Shown: piece by piece, positions 30,206 to 38,081 of the stretch
Position numbering within the stretch: position 1 is the first letter of the stretch
Layout of the letters: each line of letters opens with the position of its first letter
NCBI GenBank assembly: GCA_963377175.1
Contig: CAUJNA010001868.1
Span: 574,380 to 638,379 of the forward strand
Direction: 5' to 3'
DNA: 64,000 bases
Origin: Effrenium voratum
Taxonomy: Eukaryota > Sar > Dinophyceae > Suessiales > Symbiodiniaceae
Notes under the pieces: model-generated
What the model was told of the DNA's origin: nothing
Seen by the model: the letters and a program-made list of their open reading frames with translations, nothing else
Databases searched by the model: none
Translations under genes and position numbers: made by a program

Positions 30206-33200
30206 ATGGCATCCGGAGATTTGCCCATTATATACAATATATCTGGAGAAGTTGGTGACGGTGGTGATGGTGCAGTTGCACCTACAGGTCCTGTTGACCC
30301 TCGCGATCCTCGAAACGTATTCGGGTTCGCGACAAACTACCAAGCCACCCAGAACATCATGCATGTGCATAACGACACGGGTGACGCTGTTAGGGAAGAG
30401 GCCAACACGTTACATCGCGTTGCTATGGATGCTACAAGGGCGGAATATAGCGCTCATTTGGCGGAAACTGTGCATCGCCTGGACGAGGAGAACAACCGTC
30501 GGACCCTTGAGCTGCACGAGCAGTTCGCAGAGGCTCGCGCTTTCTTCAACGCCCAGGTTGGCCAGATGCGGGGAGCAATTTCTGCCGAAGTGAACGAAGC
30601 TGTGTCGCAAAGAACGGCACAGTATAGCGCTTTCGCACAAAGCTTACATGCTGAGACTGTTGTGATGGAGAACTCGGAGAAGGCGGTCGGTGAGCAGAGA
30701 GACAGTATTTTGGCGGAGAATCACGCCATGCAGGACACGATCAACGGGCTGAACGACACCGTTGAGCGTCTGAGAAACGATCTCGAAAAGGCGCAGCGTG
30801 AAATGGTGCGCGGAGATCCTCAGCCTGCGTCAAGTGTACAGAACGTCAGTTCGGAGTCGTTTTTGGATAAGAGGGGCAGTATCTTTGATGATCCGCGTCT
30901 TTTTCCAACGCAGAATGCACAAACTTCTGGAACTATGCCACAGATTATTCCACAGCAGAGTTGGACTGATCCTATTTCTGGTGCAATGCAGTTTGATATC
31001 AAAGATCATGCGAGACGGTCTTCGGAGCAAGAGAACAGCCGAAGTCAGCAAAATCAGTCGACAAATCAGCCGAACATTGATCGGTTGACTGGTCCCGAGA
31101 CCACCGAGGCGGAGTTCCGTGCGGCCCTCCTCGGCTTCGTCCGGAATCAGCATGATCGGCCAAAAGCAAAGGAAGCTGATTCGTTGAGGCTGAGTGAGTT
31201 TCCCACTCCTGAGACCTATAGAGCCTGGAAAACGGCTACTCGCGAAGAGATTCGGGCTGCTTCAGATCGGCCTGATGCTGCATTCACCTGGGTTAACAAG
31301 GTGTACGTCAACCGGGAGGACAAGAAGAATCTCATGTTAGAGCTTGGAGATCCAGAGCAGTTTGAAACGTTGGATACAAAGCTTCTTGCGGCCTTGTCGC
31401 GGATTGCTAGGGGCGACCTTAGTCGGCAGATCCTCACCTACAAGGAGCAACAAGCTGCTTTGGACAAAGTTGTCCGTGGACGTCAAGTTCTTCTCATGTT
31501 TGAGCAGTATTTCAGAACGAATGAGGAGGCCGGAGCGTTGTATTCCACTGAAGATTTGTTGAAGGTGGTACTTCATGGCAATGATTTGATGACCTTTATT
31601 CAGAATTGGGATTCCGTCATTGCTGGCATGAAGATCGTTCCGGAGCAGCACGTCTTGAAGGACATTTTCTTGCGACAGATTCGTGGATGTCACAAGATCA
31701 AGTATGACCTCGATACATACGAGCGTGCAAAAGATGGGTCGTATGACAAGAGCTACGAGTTTCTTGTTCAAGCCGTTCGTGATGTTTTGACTCGGGAGCG
31801 ATTGCAGTCAAATCGTGATCGTGTTGCTCGAGCTCACAATCAGAAGGTCGGTGCTCCAGCTCCCAATGCAAATCCTGGGCGTGCAAGAGATCCGTCAGCG
31901 GTCAGGTATTGCTATGATTTTCAGAAAGGCAAGTGCACTCGGGATAATTGCATTTACAAGCATGAGAAAGACCCAAGACCCCCGAGCCAAAATCCGAAAG
32001 GAAAAGGTCGGGGGCGCTCTGACAGCCAAGCGAGAGACAGGGATCGGTCGGCATCGAGAAAGAGAGCGGAGCTGAAGAAGATTCCCTGCAGGTTTTTCAA
32101 AGGCGGTCAGGGGAAATGCACTCGTGGAGACAACTGTGCGTTTTCGCATGAGACTCGGTCTGCTGCACCAGCGACAGATAAGCCGAGCCCAAAGAAAGGA
32201 GCCAGCAGAGGTAGGTCTCCCACCCCAAAGGGAAAAGGGAGGAAGCGATCCCAGAGCAAAAAGGGCGAGTCCTCAGCCGCTGTGTGTCTGAGGGTGAAAG
32301 AGACCAATGCATGCCTCGCAGCATGCCGCCCAAAGCAAGATTTCTGGGAAGTTGACTCGGTGAACGAGATGGTTATTCGACACCATGTGATGCCTCGAAA
32401 AGCGCTTTACGATCCGAAGAGTGCAAAAGACCTTCCGATTTCACTGGAACGTTTATTGGATCAGCGCATCACCAAAGCCAACATCGATGGCAAAGAGCAA
32501 GTATTTGGTGATTTCTGGGCGGATCCTGATGAAGGTTTGGAGCAATACTGGACTGGGCAAACAATTTTCATTTGCAGTACAGATGTTTCCAATACCCGCA
32601 GATGCGTCAAATTCGCAGACAATGTCGAGGTCGTCGAGATCGAGGCCAACGGGCTATGCCTATCATGTGCTCCAAAGCCGAATGACCCTGAGGTTGTGTG
32701 GTATGATGGTTGTGCGCCTGGCTCAAATCCCAAGGATCTGATCGATGCTAAAGACAAAGCTTTGATTCTGGAAGGGGTTGTTGACCTGATGCATGCAAAC
32801 TACAACGCGCCTTGTGGGTTCTATTGCGAATACTATGATGACAATGACCCAATTTATTGCGGTTTATATTGTCCTGGCTGTTGGATTGATGATGATGAAA
32901 TGAACCTTGACGATGTGCCGGAGTACATTGCTACGCCAGCACCAGCAGGGCTTCGTCAGTGGATTGTCGACACAGGTAGTGAACAAGATCTGGTCGACTC
33001 TGAGCGTGCAGTTACACTTCAAAAGAAGATAAATCCTGCATTGACTCCAATCAATCTTTCAACAGCAAATGGATCAATTTGTGCAGACAAGATTGCGGAC
33101 TTCTCCATTGATCAGTTGAACGAGGTCGTCACTCCGTATGTTTTGCCGAGCACACCAGCTGTACTTTCTGTTGGTCAAAGATGTTTGGAAAAGGGGTACG

Positions 33201-36200
33201 ATTTCGTATGGAGAAAGAACAGTGCTCCGTACTTTGTTCGACCTGACGGGAAAGCGGTAATATTGAAGCTCGATGGGCGAGTTCCTTATGTTGACGATCA
33301 GTGCGAGGTCATAGCTTCTGAATCAGCTATGCCTGTTGCTCTTGCTGCATCCGATCAGAAGATCGGGGGCGTTGAAGTGCCTTCATCTTCAAGCGGAGGG
33401 CAACCTCCGCCGGATGCTGCATCGTTTCCATTGCGCCCTGATGAAGCTGAACCGCTGGAACCGGAGTTTGATCCGGAATTGGAGGACAACCCTGAGGTTG
33501 AAAAAGCTCCAAAACCGATGTCAAAGCGTTCAAAAGAAATGATGATGCGTGAGGCCAAAAGTGAAGAGCATCTTTTCACTCACAGGCCCAAGAACCCCTT
33601 TTGCGAAACGTGTGTGCGATCAAAGATGCAAGCACCTCAGGCTCGTCGCAGACATGGATCTTCTTCGGTGGATGCAAAAGCATTTGGAGATCATGTGACT
33701 GCTGACCACGTCATTTCAAATGATGAGACGTACGGGTTCAAGGGCGAGTGGAATGCTTTGGTCGTGAAAGATGTGTTCACGCAGTTCCGGTATTTTTACC
33801 CTTCAGCAAGGCAAGATGCTGACAGTTGCGTTCGTGCATTTCAACATTTCACGAAGCCAGATGATCATGTTGGGATTTTCTATTCTGACAATTCTGGCGA
33901 GATTGCAGCTGCAGTAAAGAGTATGGGTTGGAGACACGTGCTGAGCCAGCCATATGTCAGTCAATCTTCCGGGGTGATCGAGCGCGAGATTCGTACAATT
34001 CTGGAGGGAGCAAGAGCAAATCTGTTTCAAAGTGGTTTGCCGGTTGAGCTTTGGCCTTTGGCAGCTCAACATCATGCATTTGCTCTCAATGTTACAATTC
34101 CAGATGACAAGGATAAGTCGCCGTGGGCTTTGCGTTTTGGTGATGAGTTTCCTGACACGAAGATTCCATTTGGTGCAAAATTGTCGTATTGGATCAATCG
34201 TCAGCGCGTCGATTCGAAGCAGTCCAAGTTTCTGCCAACTTCGGATGTCGGCATTTTTGTTGGCTATCATGTGCAACCTGGCTTTACCTACACCCATGAA
34301 ATTTTGGTATTGCCGCTCAAGAATTTGCCGGACAAGTTGCGGACGGGTGACATTAATCCCCTCCGCGTCAAGCAGTATGAGTTCAGTCTGCTTGATGAGA
34401 CGTTTGTTTTTCCCGCAAAGCAAGCTATTGCCGACGACAAACCGTGTTCTCCGGATGAATTGGAATATGAGCCGGAGTCATATTTGCAGCCTGGCGAAGC
34501 ATCTGTGCTGGAGGAGGTTTTGATGCAAGATCCTCCCGCACCTGCCGAGGGACTTGCTGATCACGATCCTGATCACATGCCGGATGGGTCGGCAGTTCCA
34601 CCTGGGTTTCAATGGGATGGTTTTCGTTTGGTGAGAGCCCGAAAGTCAAGTCGTCCACCTGGTATTCCATCAGATATGTGGAAACTTGCCTCTCCCAAAG
34701 AACGCGCTCGTGTTGCTGAGGAGTATCGCAAAGAGCTCGCGATGAAGAAGGAGGCAAAGCCAGCTGCTGCAGACGTAGCTGCCACGGCCGTCTGTGTTCA
34801 GCCCAATCACGCTGTTCATGGTCAGGGGGGCACAGTCACTAAGCTCCCGTCGCCGGCAGCCGTTGCATCAGCTATTCCCGAAATGCTTGCTCCTGCGATG
34901 CCTGTCACAGTCAACGAAAAAGGGAAGACTGTTCATGAGCATCGAGCGTGTGTCACTGCAGTTATTGAAGAGCATATCAAAGACAACCGTGAGGATTTGG
35001 TCAATGCTTTGTTGATGACTGCAGCAGTTGCAAGGCTTATTCCGCGCTCGGAAGTTGCAAACACTCCTGAGGCAAAGAAGGCTTTGGATGTCGAATGGGA
35101 GAAGCTCAGAAGCAAAGGTACCTGGGACGAGTCGCGGGTAAAAGAATGCAAGACAGTCATTGCTGAAGCTAAGGCAAAGGGGGAAAAGGCCCACATAGCC
35201 CGTATCTTTGAGGCGTGTTACCTCAAGGGAAGCGAGCTCGCTGTGGGCGACCCCAGCCGAAAGTATAAAGGCAGAACTGTTTTCGAAGGAAACCGTGTTG
35301 TTGATGAGAACTATGAGCAAGCGATGTTTGCTGAACTTGGTTCTTCCCCTGCGAGCATGGAAGCAGGCAAGATTGTTGACCTGTACGGTTCTCAGCCTGG
35401 ATTTGGTAAGCAGCAGGGGGATGCAAAGCAGGCATACACGCAGGCGTTGTTCGAAGGTATCACTACATGGGTGAGGCTTCCACGAGACCGTTGGCCCAAA
35501 GAATGGATTGGCAAGTACAATGATCCACTGTCACCTTTGATTTTGGCATTGTATGGTCACATTGACAGCGGTGGCTTGTGGGAGAACCATTTCGAAACTG
35601 GTCTTCGAAAGAACAAGTGGAGGCCATTGTTGAAAGGCATTTGGCAAAGCGTATTCTTCCATGATGAGCTCAAGCTTTTGTTGGTCGTTTACGTAGATGA
35701 CCTCAAGCTGGCTGGCCCAACTGCTAATTTGGCAAAAGGGTGGAAGAACATCGAGTCTGCAATCGAGATCGACACGCCGGAGTCGCTCGGAAGGTATTTT
35801 GGCTGCGAACATGTGGAGCAGAATCAGGTGACATTGACAAAAGAACATCACCCATTTGCTCATGTGTTCGAAAAGCAGAGCGCAAGTCCTGCCGTCCCTC
35901 ACAGAACGGAAGATTATTGGGAGCATTTCCCTGAGGAAAAGATTTGGGTTCGACACCATCTTTATCCTAGAAGGAAGAGGTATGCCCCCGAGAACTTTGA
36001 GGGACTGCTGGATCTCCGCGTGACCTGTGTCGCAAAAGGCAACACGTACGAGTATCTCGAGGACTCGTGGAAAGCACAAGCCGATGTCAAGGAGAAGAAT
36101 TGGTGGACAGGCTGCACAGTTTTCAGCTATGCCGACCAGGTGGGAGGACATGCAGCCGCGGCAGCAATGAGAAACAAAACTGCTGCGAAGAAACAGTCAA

Positions 36201-36859
36201 AGAAGTCCAAGTTCAAGGAGCTCATTGACATGGATCACCCAAAAGATGGTTGCATGAAGACACCCGTCAACATCGTCCATTATGACATGGCCGATTTCTT
36301 GGATTCATGTGTTGAGTCTTATTGTGAGCTTGCGAAGACTTCTCGTGCTACCCTCAAGAATGTTTCGACCCCGTTTCATGAAATGAGGACAGCACTTCCG
36401 CGTGAGAGCGAGAAAGAACCAACTGGTAAGTTGCAACCCATAGCAAGCCGGGTTTTGATGAAGATTCTTTTTGCTGCAAGAATGGCGAGATATGATCTTC
36501 TTCGAGCAACTCAGTCACTTGCTTCGCGCGTTACAAAATGGTCCAAAGACTGTGATGAGGGATTGCATCGTTTGGTTGCTTACATCAATTCGACCCTCAA
36601 TCACAGGATGTCATGTTTTATTGGGGACAGTTTGCTGGATTGCCGACTGTGGGTTTTCGGAGATGCCGACTATGCAGGTGAGTTCGACTCGAGGTCAACT
36701 ACTGGCTGTGTGGCGGTCATCGTCGGCCCTAGTTTACCCCATCAATGCGTTTTCGAAGAAGCAAGAAGCAGAGTACTGCTATGTCATCAACTGAAGCCGA
36801 AGTTGTTGCTGCTAATCACTCCGTGCGAGCACAAGGTTTACCAACGCTTTCACTCATGA
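30206..36859 (+). CDS. Copia Gag-Pol polyprotein (RNase H end shifted)
   Basis: 2217 codons from an ATG in CGCCATGG. Order by residue: coiled-coil region (about 50-200); Gag-like helical domain (about 330-560); CCCH fingers C569/C577/C582/H586 and C628/C638/C644/H648 in basic SR/KG-rich sequence; a W-x-R-H-H-x-x-P-R module (about 711-800); retropepsin VDTGS with D922-T-G; integrase zinc site H1122/H1126/C1133/C1136 and catalytic D1167, D1228 (YSDNSG), E1259; reverse transcriptase with D1739 (GDAKQAY) and YVDD 1829-1832; a second W-x-R-H-H module (about 1902-1980); RNase H start GDADYAGEFDSRSTTG with D2153. After about residue 2175 the frame is wrong and the last 40 residues are not RNase H. 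CCCH fingers in place of CCHC knuckles are unusual. Confidence 0.92.
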   Translation: MASGDLPIIYNISGEVGDGGDGAVAPTGPVDPRDPRNVFGFATNYQATQNIMHVHNDTGDAVREEANTLHRVAMDATRAEYSAHLAETVHRLDEENNRRTLELHEQFAEARAFFNAQVGQMRGAISAEVNEAVSQRTAQYSAFAQSLHAETVVMENSEKAVGEQRDSILAENHAMQDTINGLNDTVERLRNDLEKAQREMVRGDPQPASSVQNVSSESFLDKRGSIFDDPRLFPTQNAQTSGTMPQIIPQQSWTDPISGAMQFDIKDHARRSSEQENSRSQQNQSTNQPNIDRLTGPETTEAEFRAALLGFVRNQHDRPKAKEADSLRLSEFPTPETYRAWKTATREEIRAASDRPDAAFTWVNKVYVNREDKKNLMLELGDPEQFETLDTKLLAALSRIARGDLSRQILTYKEQQAALDKVVRGRQVLLMFEQYFRTNEEAGALYSTEDLLKVVLHGNDLMTFIQNWDSVIAGMKIVPEQHVLKDIFLRQIRGCHKIKYDLDTYERAKDGSYDKSYEFLVQAVRDVLTRERLQSNRDRVARAHNQKVGAPAPNANPGRARDPSAVRYCYDFQKGKCTRDNCIYKHEKDPRPPSQNPKGKGRGRSDSQARDRDRSASRKRAELKKIPCRFFKGGQGKCTRGDNCAFSHETRSAAPATDKPSPKKGASRGRSPTPKGKGRKRSQSKKGESSAAVCLRVKETNACLAACRPKQDFWEVDSVNEMVIRHHVMPRKALYDPKSAKDLPISLERLLDQRITKANIDGKEQVFGDFWADPDEGLEQYWTGQTIFICSTDVSNTRRCVKFADNVEVVEIEANGLCLSCAPKPNDPEVVWYDGCAPGSNPKDLIDAKDKALILEGVVDLMHANYNAPCGFYCEYYDDNDPIYCGLYCPGCWIDDDEMNLDDVPEYIATPAPAGLRQWIVDTGSEQDLVDSERAVTLQKKINPALTPINLSTANGSICADKIADFSIDQLNEVVTPYVLPSTPAVLSVGQRCLEKGYDFVWRKNSAPYFVRPDGKAVILKLDGRVPYVDDQCEVIASESAMPVALAASDQKIGGVEVPSSSSGGQPPPDAASFPLRPDEAEPLEPEFDPELEDNPEVEKAPKPMSKRSKEMMMREAKSEEHLFTHRPKNPFCETCVRSKMQAPQARRRHGSSSVDAKAFGDHVTADHVISNDETYGFKGEWNALVVKDVFTQFRYFYPSARQDADSCVRAFQHFTKPDDHVGIFYSDNSGEIAAAVKSMGWRHVLSQPYVSQSSGVIEREIRTILEGARANLFQSGLPVELWPLAAQHHAFALNVTIPDDKDKSPWALRFGDEFPDTKIPFGAKLSYWINRQRVDSKQSKFLPTSDVGIFVGYHVQPGFTYTHEILVLPLKNLPDKLRTGDINPLRVKQYEFSLLDETFVFPAKQAIADDKPCSPDELEYEPESYLQPGEASVLEEVLMQDPPAPAEGLADHDPDHMPDGSAVPPGFQWDGFRLVRARKSSRPPGIPSDMWKLASPKERARVAEEYRKELAMKKEAKPAAADVAATAVCVQPNHAVHGQGGTVTKLPSPAAVASAIPEMLAPAMPVTVNEKGKTVHEHRACVTAVIEEHIKDNREDLVNALLMTAAVARLIPRSEVANTPEAKKALDVEWEKLRSKGTWDESRVKECKTVIAEAKAKGEKAHIARIFEACYLKGSELAVGDPSRKYKGRTVFEGNRVVDENYEQAMFAELGSSPASMEAGKIVDLYGSQPGFGKQQGDAKQAYTQALFEGITTWVRLPRDRWPKEWIGKYNDPLSPLILALYGHIDSGGLWENHFETGLRKNKWRPLLKGIWQSVFFHDELKLLLVVYVDDLKLAGPTANLAKGWKNIESAIEIDTPESLGRYFGCEHVEQNQVTLTKEHHPFAHVFEKQSASPAVPHRTEDYWEHFPEEKIWVRHHLYPRRKRYAPENFEGLLDLRVTCVAKGNTYEYLEDSWKAQADVKEKNWWTGCTVFSYADQVGGHAAAAAMRNKTAAKKQSKKSKFKELIDMDHPKDGCMKTPVNIVHYDMADFLDSCVESYCELAKTSRATLKNVSTPFHEMRTALPRESEKEPTGKLQPIASRVLMKILFAARMARYDLLRATQSLASRVTKWSKDCDEGLHRLVAYINSTLNHRMSCFIGDSLLDCRLWVFGDADYAGEFDSRSTTGCVAVIVGPSLPHQCVFEEARSRVLLCHQLKPKLLLLITPCEHKVYQRFHS

Positions 36860-37055
36860 GTGTGCTGTGGGAATTGCTTGATGCACCCAAGGAAAAGCAG
36901 CCAGCTGGTGGCAACGCCAAGCCGATTCCGTTTCCAGGCCGGGACAACTCCGGTCAGGGGGGCAATCCCGTGTTGGTTTATGTCGACCCCGAGTTGGACG
37001 AGATTCGGTATGGTGGTTTTGAGCAGCATGAAAGACGATAGCACCTCTTCGCGGA
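36725..37055 (+). pseudogene. Frameshifted middle of RNase H
   Basis: The RNase H reading continues through three frames. It leaves the Gag-Pol frame near 36730, runs briefly in a second frame (LVYPINAFSKKQ), then moves to a third (SKKQSTAMSSTEAEVVAA, ending at a stop at 37039-37041) and finally to the frame of the next ORF. One cause is visible: AAGAAGC is present twice in tandem at 36759-36772, a 7-bp duplication. The catalytic Glu of SSTEAE and the later Asp of CEDNQAT are thus in different frames. Mutation or assembly indels are both possible. Confidence 0.8.
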
Positions 37056-38081
37056 TTGAATGTTCATTTGAATGAGAAGTTTAAAGTTGCGTTTTGTGAA
37101 GACAACCAAGCAACAATTCATATCATTCAGACTGGAAATTCCGCGCAGCTTCGTCATGCTGACAGAACTCAAAGAACTTCTTTGGCGTGGCTTCGAGAAC
37201 AATTCACGAAAGGTTTCTTCAATCTCGTCAATGTCAATACTGTGTATCAGGTTGCGGACATCTTGACCAAGCCGTTTACGAGCAAAGCAAAATGGGATCA
37301 CGCGTGCAATCTTATTGGAGTACGGTGGGTGCAGTTGGATGGAAACATTACAATCAAACCAGCCCCCACTAGCGAGGCGCAAGCTTCCGCCGTTTCCACG
37401 CATGAAACCTATGATCGGTTCTTGTGCGAATTTTGCTGTTCTGATGATTCCAAGCTCGGCGACAAATCAAGATTACCAGCATTTGGTTGCAAGGTGCTTA
37501 GAGTAACTGAGCGTCAGAATGCGTTGGTTGCTGATACATTGAAATGGGTATTTGATGAGGTGCAACTTTTCAGGAAGAATGTCAAGTCCAAAACGCCGCC
37601 CTGCGTGATGCTTCATGCTTCACTTCCGTGTACGGGTGGGTGCCCCTGGAACAATATCAATGGTCAGACTCAAGAAGGTCAAGCCAAGATCCAGGAGCAC
37701 AAGGCGTTGTTTCGCAAACTGCTGAAGCGTTTGGACAAACTTATCACTATGCTTCGACAGCTTGACATTGTGCTTGTGATCAACATGGAACTTCCTAAGC
37801 TCTGCAGTTATTGGAAGAACTATTTCGTGCATGATTTCCTTATGAAATATGAGATGGTCAAGTATAATTGCGATGGTTGCATGTTTGGTGTCCTTGACAA
37901 GGATGGAAATTTGTTGCAAAAGTCATGGACTATTGCTTCTTCCTGTCAATCGTTGGCCAAACTGCAACAGTATAAGTGCACAAAGGATCATCAGCATGGA
38001 CAGTCCAGGGGGGCGGCCCTCAAACGTGCTGAATCTTACACGTATGAAATGACTGACCTGATCCATGGATGTTTTTTCTGA
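37056..38081 (+). CDS. RNase H C-terminus plus unknown extension domain
   Basis: The open frame extends upstream to 37032 without a needed ATG; the ATG at 37056 is internal. Residues 1-85 are the end of RNase H: FCEDNQATIHI, HADRTQRTSLAWLRE and the copia hallmark VADILTKPF. Residues 100-341 are an extra domain: a Cys-rich start (CEFCC), ASLPCTGGCPWNNIN (C192), MELPKLCSYW (E245), a GCMFGV segment, W-x-IASSC and KCTKDHQHGQS. I recall similar C-terminal domains in other dinoflagellate copia polyproteins but cannot verify this. The PC dipeptide loosely recalls cytosine methyltransferase motif IV; that is weak. It overlaps the next ORF by 17 bases. Confidence 0.8.
   Translation: MNVHLNEKFKVAFCEDNQATIHIIQTGNSAQLRHADRTQRTSLAWLREQFTKGFFNLVNVNTVYQVADILTKPFTSKAKWDHACNLIGVRWVQLDGNITIKPAPTSEAQASAVSTHETYDRFLCEFCCSDDSKLGDKSRLPAFGCKVLRVTERQNALVADTLKWVFDEVQLFRKNVKSKTPPCVMLHASLPCTGGCPWNNINGQTQEGQAKIQEHKALFRKLLKRLDKLITMLRQLDIVLVINMELPKLCSYWKNYFVHDFLMKYEMVKYNCDGCMFGVLDKDGNLLQKSWTIASSCQSLAKLQQYKCTKDHQHGQSRGAALKRAESYTYEMTDLIHGCFF
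38065..38081 (+). promoter_or_regulatory. ORF overlap, possible +1 frameshift or reinitiation site
   Basis: The upstream ORF ends TTT TTC TGA and the third ORF is in the +1 frame, with ATGGATG starting 14 bases before the TGA. TTC TGA G resembles antizyme-type +1 shift sites (codon before a slow UGA). Termination-reinitiation on the overlapping ATG is an equal alternative. Confidence 0.35.

Noticed and set aside
30830..36151. Minus-strand ORFs of 100-206 codons within the retrotransposon
   Set aside because: Shadows of the Gag-Pol frame; no domains.
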